Shown: positions 36,151 through 44,021 of the stretch, piece after piece
Numbering within the stretch: the stretch's first letter is position 1
Layout of the letters: each line of letters starts with the position of its first letter
DNA from: Trinickia terrae
GTDB lineage: Bacteria > Pseudomonadota > Gammaproteobacteria > Burkholderiales > Burkholderiaceae
Reading direction: 5' to 3'
NCBI RefSeq assembly: GCF_005144415.1
Contig: NZ_SWJE01000008.1
Location: 1 to 64,000, forward strand
DNA length: 64,000 nt
Made by a program: the position numbers and the translations under genes
Notes under the pieces: model-generated
The model's database searches: none
Told to the model about the DNA's origin: nothing
What the model saw: only the letters and a program-made list of their open reading frames with translations

Positions 36151-37584
36151 ATGAGAAAGCAGAGATCGATTTTGTCGGCGTCAAATAGGGTGTTGATCTT
36201 GGGCGCAGTGGCACTGGCCGCCACGAGCGGCGCGCACGCCCAAAACACACCCGATGCCGGTACGCCCGATTCGCGCGTCGACGTCGAAGCGTCGCAGGCG
36301 GCACTGCCGCCCGTCACGCCGTCGAGCCAGGCGAAAAGCAAGGGGCTGATCGCCGGCAGTCACCTGAATTTCGAATTCCGCAACTATTCGGACTACCTGC
36401 ACATGCCCGGTTCGAGCGATTCCGACTCGGTCAACCGGCATGCCTGGGTGCAGGGCGTCATGGCGAATTTCGAATCGGGCTATACGCAAGGGCTCATCGG
36501 CCTGGGCTTCGACGCGTCTCTGTACGCCGCGTTCAAGCTCGACGGCGGCAAGGGCGCGGGCAATATGGCGCACGTCGCGAAGGGCGGCGGCGGTTACGAT
36601 CAGCTCGCCTGGGCCTATCCCGGCATCTACGACGTCAAGGCGCGCATCTCCGAGACAGTCGTCAAGTACGGTCTGCAGATCCTCCACGACAACCCGTTCT
36701 TCGAACCGCACGACAATCGCGCGCTGCCGCCGACCTTCCTCGGCACCTCGATCGTCAGCAACGAGTTCAAGAACCTCACGCTGCAGGCGGGCAGCTTCAC
36801 GAAGGTCGATGCGCGCGGGCGGACTTCCCTCACCGACATGACGACCGCCTACGGCGGCACCCCGTTCAAGCGCCTGAGCTATATCGGCGGCTCCTGGGAC
36901 TACTCGGATAGCGGCTCGGTGTCGCTGTTCGCGAACCAGGCCGACGATGTCTGGCGCCAATACTATGCGTCGGTGCAGCAGAGCATCGGCAGCGTCGATA
37001 CGATCAAGTGGACCGGCTTCGGCAACGTCTATTCGACGCACAGCTCCGGCGCCGCGACGCAGGGGCATATCGGCAACAACGCCTATAGCCTGTCGCTGTC
37101 GGCGCAGCATGGTCCGCATGGCATCCTCGTCGGCTATCAGCAGATTCTCGGCGATCAGTTCTTCGACTACGTCAACGAGACCAGCGGCATCTATCTCGTG
37201 AACTCGCTGGACGTCGATTACAACGCGCCGCACGAAAAATCATTGCAGCTGCGCTATACGTTCGACGGCAAGTACGCGGGCCTGCCCGGCTTCAAGACGA
37301 TGCTGTGGGGCGCGACCGGCTGGGGCGCGGATGCGTCGGCGGTCGCGAACCGGTACGGGGCGAACGGCCCGGGGTTCACCGATATCTATTGGCGCAACGG
37401 TCAGCCCGTGCACGGCCGCCATCACGAGTTCGGCATCGTTCCGTCGTACACGCTGCAAAGCGGCCGCTTCAAGAGCTCGAAGGTCACGCTGGTCGCCATG
37501 TGGCACCAAGGGTCGGCGTATTACTCAGACAGTAGCAACTACGAGTACCGATTGGTCGTGACCGTGCCCGTGAAAGTGTTCTGA
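36151..37584 (+). CDS. OprD-family outer-membrane porin
   Basis: A 477-residue protein with a signal peptide ending SGAHAQ. The mature part begins with GLIAGSHLNFEFRNYSDYLH, and internal stretches are FLGTSIVSNEFKNLTLQAGS FTKVDARG and YGGTPFKRLSYIGGSW, all typical of OprD/OpdP porins. The C-terminus YEYRLVVTVPVKVF has the terminal phenylalanine of barrel proteins. Members import basic amino acids, small carboxylates or peptides; the substrate here is unknown. The gene ends exactly where the convergent cNMP-flavoprotein gene ends, with no bases between the stop codons. Confidence 0.9.
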   Translation: MRKQRSILSASNRVLILGAVALAATSGAHAQNTPDAGTPDSRVDVEASQAALPPVTPSSQAKSKGLIAGSHLNFEFRNYSDYLHMPGSSDSDSVNRHAWVQGVMANFESGYTQGLIGLGFDASLYAAFKLDGGKGAGNMAHVAKGGGGYDQLAWAYPGIYDVKARISETVVKYGLQILHDNPFFEPHDNRALPPTFLGTSIVSNEFKNLTLQAGSFTKVDARGRTSLTDMTTAYGGTPFKRLSYIGGSWDYSDSGSVSLFANQADDVWRQYYASVQQSIGSVDTIKWTGFGNVYSTHSSGAATQGHIGNNAYSLSLSAQHGPHGILVGYQQILGDQFFDYVNETSGIYLVNSLDVDYNAPHEKSLQLRYTFDGKYAGLPGFKTMLWGATGWGADASAVANRYGANGPGFTDIYWRNGQPVHGRHHEFGIVPSYTLQSGRFKSSKVTLVAMWHQGSAYYSDSSNYEYRLVVTVPVKVF

Positions 37585-39306
37585 TCAGCAGCTTTCCACC
37601 GGCTCTCCGGCGTGCGCGGCCAGCATCTTGTGAATCTGCGCGACTACCGCCGCGCCTTCGCCTACCGCGGCGGCGACCCGCTTGGTCGAGCCCGCGCGCG
37701 CATCGCCGATTGCGAACACGCCCTCGACACTCGTCGTGAGGCTCGAGCTCAGCGCCGCGCCGGGCGCGTTGCCCGGTTCGTCCGAGCCGGTCAGCACGAA
37801 GCCCTTGGGGTCGAGCCCGACGCTGCAGGTGCTCAGCCAATCGGTGTTCGGGTCGGCGCCGGTGAAGAGGAACAGGTGCCGCACGTTGAAGCGTGTCGTG
37901 CCGTCCGCGAGCGGCGCCTTCAGCACGACCGAGCCCAGCCCGCCTTCGTCACCCTCGAGACTCTCGATTTCCGTTTCCCGATGCACGGTTACGTTCGGCA
38001 GCGCGTCGATCCGGTCGATCAGATAGCGCGACATCGTTGCCTCGAACCCGCTGCGGCGGATCAGCACGTGCACGTGCTTCGCATGCGTCGCGAGATAGAC
38101 GATCGCCTGTCCCGCCGAGTTGCCGCCGCCCACCAGCACGACTTCGGCGTGCCTGCACAGGCGCGCTTCGACGGGCGAAGCCCAGTAATAGACCCCGCGT
38201 CCGTCGAACTTGTCGAGCCCGTGGATGTTCGGGCGCCGGTAGACCGCACCACTCGCGATCACCACCGAGCGCGCCGAGATCGAGCCGCCGCAGCCCGTAT
38301 CGAGCCGGTAGGGCCGCTCGCCGCAATGGAGCGCGGTAATCTTCACGGGAATCGCGACGTGCGCGCCGAACTTCTGCGCCTGGACGAATGCGCGCCCTGC
38401 GAGCGCTTGCCCGGAGATGCCGGTCGGGAAGCCGAGATAGTTCTCGATGCGTGCGCTGGCGCCTGCCTGGCCGCCCGGCGCGCGGGAATCGCAGACGATC
38501 ACCGACAGCCCTTCGGAGGCCGCATACACCGCAGTCGCGAGTCCGGCCGGCCCGGCGCCGACAATCGCGACGTCGTAGACGCACGAATCGTCGAGATCCG
38601 GCAGCAGGCCGAGCGTCGAGGCGAGCAGCCCTTCGCTCGGACGGCGCAGCACGGTGCCGTCGGGGCACATCACGAGCGGCAGGTCGTCGGGCTCGGCGGA
38701 GAAGTTTTCGACGAGCGCGCGCGCGTCGTTGTCGACGCCCATGTCGAGCACCGTGTGGGGATGACCGTTGCGCGAGAGGAAACCTTGAAGCGCGACGAGC
38801 CGTGTTTCGTTGCTGCGCCCGATCAGCACCGGGCCGCCCGCGCCTTGCTCGATCAGCGCGACGCGCCGCAGGATCAGCGCGCGCATGATCCGCTCGCCCA
38901 GATCGGCTTCGGCGATGATCAGCGCGCGCAGCTGGTCGGGCGGCACGAGGATCGCATCGACGGGGCCGACCGCCACGCCGTCGACGAGCGAATGCCGCCC
39001 CGACAGCTGGCCGACCTCGGCCATGAAATGGCCCGCATGGTGCTCGACGATCAAATGCTCGTGGCCGAGGCCGTCGCGCCGCAGGACGCGCACGGCGCCG
39101 CTCAGCATCACGAACATCCCCGGACCGGGCTGCCCGACCTGGAACAGCAGCTTGCCCGATTCCCAGTGCTGCTCGGTGCCGAAGCGCCGGACCCGCTCGA
39201 TCTCCTCCGGCGTGAGCTGCGGGAACATCTGATGGGCGCGCGGGTGCAGCGACGAGAACGGGGCGTCGACTACCGGTTGACCTTCGACATCGCTTGCTGC
39301 TGGCAT
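37585..39306 (-). CDS. cNMP-binding domain fused to thioredoxin-reductase-like flavoprotein
   Basis: A 573-residue multidomain protein. A Crp-like cyclic-nucleotide-binding domain (about residues 28-150: GKLLFQVGQPGPGMFVMLSG, HFMAEVGQLSG) is followed by a thioredoxin/glutaredoxin-like segment (about 160-230). A thioredoxin-reductase fold comes next, with FAD motif VAIVGAGPAGLATAVYAASE, RAPGGQAGASARIENYLGFP, NAD motif VVLVGGGNSAGQAIVYLATH and late motif VFAIGDAR. The redox CxxC of true thioredoxin reductases is absent: the expected place reads YWASPVEARLC. It may be a signal-gated NAD(P)H oxidoreductase with an unknown acceptor. The start has AGGAG upstream. Confidence 0.88.
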   Translation of the reverse strand: MPAASDVEGQPVVDAPFSSLHPRAHQMFPQLTPEEIERVRRFGTEQHWESGKLLFQVGQPGPGMFVMLSGAVRVLRRDGLGHEHLIVEHHAGHFMAEVGQLSGRHSLVDGVAVGPVDAILVPPDQLRALIIAEADLGERIMRALILRRVALIEQGAGGPVLIGRSNETRLVALQGFLSRNGHPHTVLDMGVDNDARALVENFSAEPDDLPLVMCPDGTVLRRPSEGLLASTLGLLPDLDDSCVYDVAIVGAGPAGLATAVYAASEGLSVIVCDSRAPGGQAGASARIENYLGFPTGISGQALAGRAFVQAQKFGAHVAIPVKITALHCGERPYRLDTGCGGSISARSVVIASGAVYRRPNIHGLDKFDGRGVYYWASPVEARLCRHAEVVLVGGGNSAGQAIVYLATHAKHVHVLIRRSGFEATMSRYLIDRIDALPNVTVHRETEIESLEGDEGGLGSVVLKAPLADGTTRFNVRHLFLFTGADPNTDWLSTCSVGLDPKGFVLTGSDEPGNAPGAALSSSLTTSVEGVFAIGDARAGSTKRVAAAVGEGAAVVAQIHKMLAAHAGEPVESC

Positions 39307-39419
39307 TCGGGACACTCCTGGGGGAAAAGGGGGGGCGGGCGGCGCCCGGGATGCAATCGTCGCGGCGGACGTCCCGGACCCGCTGGCCCGGGCGCCGCGC
39401 CACGCCGCGCCGCGAGAGG

Positions 39420-40415
39420 CTAGACGGCTTTGGGCTCGGGATGCGCGCCTGCGTCCGGCGCCAGCGCGGCGGCGCCGGGCAGCGGCGACAGCGGGCGGCC
39501 CGCGTCGCGCCACGCATCGATGCCGCCGAGCAGCGGCACCACGTCGGCGAATCCGGCCTCGCTCAGTTGCTTGGCCATCCAGGCGGCCGACACCTCGTTA
39601 GGACACGAGCAGTAAATGACGAGTTTCTGCTCGGGAGCGTAGGACTTGATGATGTGGTCGAGCTGGCGCTCGTCGGCGAACACGGCGCCCGGAATCACGT
39701 AGGGGTCGAGCAGGCGCTTCTCGTCCGAGCGGATATCGAACACGACCGGCGACACGTCACTGCGCATCAGCTCGTACAGCTCGTCGACCTTGATCCGCGC
39801 GGCGGCGAGCTTCTTGATGAGCGCGCGGCGGCGCGTCCAGCGGTAGGCCGCGTAAAGCGCGAGCAGCACGGCGGCGACCAGGGCCGCGGCCTTGCCGAGC
39901 CGGTTGATGCCCGCGAACAGCATGTCGATCTGCTGCGAAAAGACCGCGCCGACCATGAGCCCGATGCCGGCCCACAGCGCGGCGCCGAGCCCGTCGTACA
40001 GGAGGAACATGCGATAGGGCGTGTTCATTGCGCCGGCCATCGGAATGGAGACGATCGACAGCCCCGGCACGAACTTGGCCACCGAGAGCACGCGCACGCC
40101 CCAGCGGCCGAAGAAGCGCTCGGTTTTCTTCACGCAGGTATCGCGCGACAGCGAAAGCTTGCAAATGGTTTTCAGTGTGTTGCCGCCGTACATGCGACCG
40201 GCGAGGAACCACGCGCTGTCGCCGATGAGGGTGGCAAAGACCGAAAGAACCAGCACCGGCGCGAGCTGGGCGCCGACGGAGACGGGATGGAGCGCGGCCA
40301 TGGCTCCGAACAGGACGAGCGTGGGCAGCGCGGGAACAGGCAAACCCAGCGATGCCGCCAGCACGTTGGCAAAGACGAGCGCCGGGCCATAGCGCACGAC
40401 TAGGTCATGTAGCAT
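39420..40415 (-). CDS. DedA-family membrane protein with C-terminal rhodanese domain
   Basis: A 331-residue fusion. The N-terminal 200 residues are a DedA (SNARE-associated) protein with hydrophobic segments and the motif RFFGRWGVRVLSVAKFVPGL. The C-terminal 110 residues form a rhodanese domain (VVFDIRSDEKRLLDPYVIPG) with the active-site loop VIYCSCPNEVSAAWMAKQL. DedA proteins are linked to lipid flipping and membrane homeostasis; the rhodanese domain would face the cytoplasm. The start follows AAGGAAG. It lies 113 bp upstream of the start of the cNMP-flavoprotein gene on the same strand, so a shared redox role is conceivable. Confidence 0.88.
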   Translation of the reverse strand: MLHDLVVRYGPALVFANVLAASLGLPVPALPTLVLFGAMAALHPVSVGAQLAPVLVLSVFATLIGDSAWFLAGRMYGGNTLKTICKLSLSRDTCVKKTERFFGRWGVRVLSVAKFVPGLSIVSIPMAGAMNTPYRMFLLYDGLGAALWAGIGLMVGAVFSQQIDMLFAGINRLGKAAALVAAVLLALYAAYRWTRRRALIKKLAAARIKVDELYELMRSDVSPVVFDIRSDEKRLLDPYVIPGAVFADERQLDHIIKSYAPEQKLVIYCSCPNEVSAAWMAKQLSEAGFADVVPLLGGIDAWRDAGRPLSPLPGAAALAPDAGAHPEPKAV

Positions 40416-40706
40416 CGGCTTACTTCCTTCGGCCTTTGGAAGGTCGGTGACGCGGTTGGAATGCGGATGGAAAACTCGAGGATTATCCCGCATTTCGATG
40501 AACGGCGACGGCGGGCCGCGCATTGCCCATGCTCGCCTGGCTATCTTTTAGTTTATTCAATGAATTCGCGTTCGGCGCAGCGCAACGCATCGGCCGAAAC
40601 GGAAAGAACATGCGGATCGCCGCAGCGGCGGCGCCGCATGCGGGAGCGGCGCTCCGGTTGGCCGGGACGCCAGCATGGGGATGGTGAACTTCGAGGTTCG
40701 GCCGCC

Positions 40707-40952
40707 TCAGCGCGCGTGATGCTCGCCTGGTAGCTCGGCCCCGTGTGCGCGGATGGCGGCGATCAGCTCGGCGGGCGTGATTTCGTAGCGCACTTCCCGA
40801 TGGATGCCGGGCTTGCGCTCATCGATATCGATCAACAGTATGCCTTTCCCGTCGGCGGTCGCCTCGAGCCGCAGCGAACGGACTTCGCGCGTGTTCGCAT
40901 CATCGAATTCGGTGAGCAGGGTCATTGCTCCGGATGAGCCGTTAGTGCGCAT
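40707..40952 (-). CDS. Small conserved-looking hypothetical protein, 81 aa
   Basis: MRTNGSSGAMTLLTEFDDAN is followed by a regular beta pattern (REVRSLRLEATADGKGILLI, REVRYEITPAELIAAIRAHG). A GAGGA ribosome site precedes the ATG. There is no signal peptide or membrane segment. The second half looks like a small alpha/beta domain. No family is recognised, and the neighbours give no hint. Confidence 0.6.
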   Translation of the reverse strand: MRTNGSSGAMTLLTEFDDANTREVRSLRLEATADGKGILLIDIDERKPGIHREVRYEITPAELIAAIRAHGAELPGEHHAR

Positions 40953-41123
40953 CGAACGTGTCCTCGAGTCGTTGTTGGAGGTGATTGTACCGACTGAGTG
41001 TAACGCGATCTCGAATTTTGGCTGCGCCCTTTTATTAGCGCACCATCAGCCTCGCGCGACGGGAGGCGTCGCGTGAGGCCCACGGCCATGCGCGTTTCGC
41101 GGGACGGCGCTCCCGCATGTTCT

Positions 41124-41171
41124 CACCATTGAGGCGAGCCGCACTCCGAACTGCGGCCCGCTCCAATGGTG
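41124..41171. terminator. Large imperfect hairpin, probable terminator
   Basis: The outer stem is CACCATTG (41124-41131) / CAATGGTG (41164-41171) and the inner stem GCCGCA (41138-41143) / TGCGGC (41152-41157). It begins 3 bp beyond the stop of the tetR-type gene to its right, as expected for a transcription end on the minus strand, but no T-run follows. Confidence 0.5.
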
Positions 41172-41173
41172 TG

Positions 41174-41743
41174 TCAAGCGATTTGTAAGTGTTCGCTTTC
41201 CACCAGGCCGGCCGCCATCTCCCACGCTTCGAGCGCGGCGTCCAGGCGGCCGTTGATCTGGGCAGAGATGGTCGCGCCGTCGAGCAGCGCCACGCAGCGC
41301 CGCGCGATTTTCTCGGCGTTCTCGGCTTCCACGGCGCCGCCGAGAATTCCTGCGAGCGTGCGGATAAATCCCTCTTTTTGGGCGGCGGCGGCGGTCAGAA
41401 TTTCATTTTCCTCGGCATGGAATTCGGCGGCGGCATTGATGAACATGCAACCGGTGAAAGCATCCGAATTGATCCACGTGTGATGCCAGAGGAAAACCGC
41501 ATGCAGCTTTTCCAAGGTATCGGAATGCGGCGCGACCGCCGAGGCGATATCGGCGGCGCGCGCCGCGCTTTGCGTATTCAGCACTTCGACGACGAGCTTG
41601 CTCTTCGACGGGAAGTACTTATACATCGTCATCTTCGCCACTTGGGACTCAGCAATAATGCGATCGATGCCCACGGCATGATAGCCATATTGCGCAAACA
41701 ACCGGGTGGCGGTTTCGACTAGGGCTTTCTTTTTCTCGCTCAT
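41174..41743 (-). CDS. TetR/AcrR-family transcriptional regulator
   Basis: A 189-residue protein. The HTH is ALVETATRLFAQYGYHAVGI DRIIAESQVAKMTMYKYFPS KSKLVVEVL. The C-terminal part (GCMFINAAAEFHAEENEILT) resembles TetR_C regulators of the AcrR/YcdC-like group. The ATG start MSEKKKALVET was preferred; a TTG four codons upstream is possible. No obvious target is adjacent, and the large AT-richer gap to its right may hold its own promoter. Function otherwise unknown. Confidence 0.88.
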   Translation of the reverse strand: MSEKKKALVETATRLFAQYGYHAVGIDRIIAESQVAKMTMYKYFPSKSKLVVEVLNTQSAARAADIASAVAPHSDTLEKLHAVFLWHHTWINSDAFTGCMFINAAAEFHAEENEILTAAAAQKEGFIRTLAGILGGAVEAENAEKIARRCVALLDGATISAQINGRLDAALEAWEMAAGLVESEHLQIA

Positions 41744-42428
41744 ACTGGATTCCAAGAGTTAGGTGCGAAGTGCCGCGTTTCGCGTGAGGATCGGCGCACT
41801 GGGTGCAAATCTGAAACGATCGGGTGGATTAAAAGCCCCTATGAAATAAAAGGCTTCCGCTTGCCTGGAAAATTCATGCAAGGCGCGTCGCAACCCGAGT
41901 TTTGTCATTCAAATCCAATCGAGCGGCAAAATCAAGCATTTGTTTTTCCTACCTAAATCGTTAATCTCTTCATCGACTGTTTTATTGGGTGATATGACTT
42001 GCGATAATGAGCCGGCTTATCGAGTGGCTGGATGCGTTATCGCTGCTATCTTTTGTAATCGACGATGTTGGCCAACTGAAATAGTCGGTCTATTTGAGCG
42101 TCGATCGAATTTCCAGTTTTTGGTTGTGATAGTCGGCATTGGGCGTTAATTAAATAAATTGAATGCCTTTGTTTTGACTAACTGATCGCCGGCATCGTGT
42201 CGCGCGAGCGTCGCTGCGCGACCGCTCCGGGGCGGCGGCCTGTCCCTACCAAAAAATAGGCAAATCCTGACAAGCGAATCCGGTGCAGAGGCCGCCGGGC
42301 GCAGCCGTTTACATGGCTAGCAAAGCAAGACGCAGCCAGGCACGCGTTCTCGCACGCGGCGCGGTGGAGTTTTCCTCTCGCTGGTGGCCCGTCAAGACAG
42401 ACAAATACAGCATCCCATCACTATTCCA
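41744..42428. other. Long intergenic region with AT-rich core, no gene supported
   Basis: The core at about 41880-42200 is much richer in A+T than the flanks. A 69-codon frame at 41940 has no ribosome site and no coding character. The region must hold the promoters of the tetR-type gene (leftwards) and the porin operon (rightwards). No dyad or repeat could be identified with confidence. Confidence 0.4.
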
Positions 42429-43556
42429 ATGCGCAGGTTGATCCACCCCGGCAGCAAGAGCAGACGGCGCATCCTGGAGATCGTCGTGCTCGCGCTTGCG
42501 ATGGCCGCTGCCGCGAGCAGCGCGCGCGCGGACGACCCGCTTTCGATGTTCACGCTGAGCGGTTTCGGCACGCTCGGCGCCGCGCATTCGAGCCTCGATA
42601 CCGCGGACTTCACGAGCTCGGCGTTCCAGCCTGCCGGCGCCGGCCATACGCGCAATTGGGACTTTGCAGGCGAGAGCAAAGTCGGCCTGCAGCTGAGCGC
42701 GCAATTCACGAGCAAGCTGACGGCGCTCGTGCAGGTGGTGTCGCATTACAACTACGACAACTCGTACACGCCGACGGTCGAATGGGCCAACCTGAACTAT
42801 GCGTTCACGCCCGACTTCAACGTGCGCGTGGGGCGCATCGAGTTGCCCACGTTCCTGAATTCGGATTACCGCGAGGTCGGCTACGCCAACCCGTGGGTGC
42901 GCGTGCCGCCCGAGCTCTACAACCTCCAGCCGATCACCAACAGCGACGGCGTCGATGCCTCGTACCGGCTGCATCTCGGGAGCGTCACCGACACGCTGCA
43001 CTTGATCTATGGCAGCACGTCGCAGCACGTCAATCCGGGGGCGCTCAAGGTCAAGGGCACCGACATCACCGGCGTGTTCGGCACGCTCGAGTATCGCGAC
43101 CTGACCGCGCATTTCGGCTACCTCCACGCTTACGTATCCATGCCGTTCGCGAGCCGCGAGCCGGCGGAGGTCTATACCTTCGGGGTCAACTACGACGCGG
43201 GCAAATGGTTCGTGCAAGGCGAGCTGGCGCGCATGATCGCCGAGGGCTCCACGCCCGGCTACCTGGCGGGCTACGTGACAGCGGGCCTTCGCGCAGGCAA
43301 GTTCACGCCTTACGCGACGTACTCGCAGGAACACTCGCTCGATCATCCGACCGTGGTGTCGAACTTCAACCTCGGACAAAAGAACGTGTCGGCCGGCGTG
43401 CGTTGGGATTTCGCCAGGAATCTCGACATGAAGGTGCAATTCGAGCACATCTGGACACCGTCGAACTCTGTGGGGCTCTTCATCAACGAGCAGCAGAATT
43501 TCCAGTTCGGCAGCAGCGCGAATGTGTTCAGCGCAACCCTCGATTTCGTCTTCTGA
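42429..43556 (+). CDS. Outer-membrane porin-like beta-barrel protein
   Basis: A 375-residue protein with a signal peptide (LEIVVLALAMAAAASSARAD). The beta-strand-rich mature part begins LSMFTLSGFGTLGAAHSSLD and ends ANVFSATLDFVF with the terminal phenylalanine of outer-membrane barrels. Alternating strands include VRVGRIELPTFLNSDYREVG, YAPWVRVPPE-like loops and QFEHIWTPSNSVGLF. No exact porin family is recognised. It is the first gene of an operon with a periplasmic binding protein 10 bp downstream and a GGDEF-EAL protein, suggesting a sensory module spanning the envelope. Confidence 0.8.
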   Translation: MRRLIHPGSKSRRRILEIVVLALAMAAAASSARADDPLSMFTLSGFGTLGAAHSSLDTADFTSSAFQPAGAGHTRNWDFAGESKVGLQLSAQFTSKLTALVQVVSHYNYDNSYTPTVEWANLNYAFTPDFNVRVGRIELPTFLNSDYREVGYANPWVRVPPELYNLQPITNSDGVDASYRLHLGSVTDTLHLIYGSTSQHVNPGALKVKGTDITGVFGTLEYRDLTAHFGYLHAYVSMPFASREPAEVYTFGVNYDAGKWFVQGELARMIAEGSTPGYLAGYVTAGLRAGKFTPYATYSQEHSLDHPTVVSNFNLGQKNVSAGVRWDFARNLDMKVQFEHIWTPSNSVGLFINEQQNFQFGSSANVFSATLDFVF

Positions 43557-43566
43557 GGGGGCGCGC

Positions 43567-44004
43567 GTGAACCGCATCAAACGAATCATTCGCCCGGTGC
43601 TGCTCGCCTCGTTGCTCTGGACGTGCGCGGCGGCGTGCCACGCGCAGCTCGTCGTGATCGTGTCGGCGAAGAATCCGCTCGCGTCGCTCGGCGAGAGCGA
43701 TGTCGCCGACCTCTACCTCGGCCGCACGAGCCAGCTGCCCGGCGGCGCCCAGGCCGTGCCGATCGATCAGGCGGAGGACGACGCGCAGCGTATCGATTTC
43801 TACCGGCTCGTCACCGGCAAGTCGCAAGCGCAATTGCGCGCCTACTGGTCGAAGCTGATCTTCACGGGACGCGGCACGCCGCCTCGCAGCGTGGCTGACG
43901 CGCAAGCCGTCAAGAAGCTGGTGTCGGGCTCGCCCAATGCGATCGGCTACATCGACAAGAGCGAACTCGACTCGACCGTCAAGGCGGTACTCACGCTGCA
44001 CTAA
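43567..44004 (+). CDS. Periplasmic phosphate-binding-like (PstS-like) small protein
   Basis: A 145-residue protein with a GTG start and a signal peptide ending AAACHAQ. The mature part, VVIVSAKNPLASLGESDVAD LYLGR, is followed by FYRLVTGKSQAQLRAYWSKL IFTGRGTPPRSV and GSPNAIGYIDKSEL. This matches the single-lobe PBP-like proteins related to phosphate ABC transporter binding subunits. It lacks the second lobe of full PstS. It lies between the porin and the GGDEF-EAL gene with only 10 and 17 bp spacing, so it may act as a periplasmic sensor for the latter. Confidence 0.82.
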   Translation: MNRIKRIIRPVLLASLLWTCAAACHAQLVVIVSAKNPLASLGESDVADLYLGRTSQLPGGAQAVPIDQAEDDAQRIDFYRLVTGKSQAQLRAYWSKLIFTGRGTPPRSVADAQAVKKLVSGSPNAIGYIDKSELDSTVKAVLTLH

Positions 44005-44021
44005 CCACGGTAGCCGACGGT

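Noticed and set aside
37949-39517. 522-codon minus-strand frame overlapping the cNMP-flavoprotein
   Set aside because: It lies in another frame of the same strand as the flavoprotein, is almost pure Arg/Ala/Pro and has no motifs.
41940-42149. 69-codon frame in the AT-rich intergenic region
   Set aside because: No ribosome site, no recognisable composition or domain, Cys/Arg-rich end; more likely chance.
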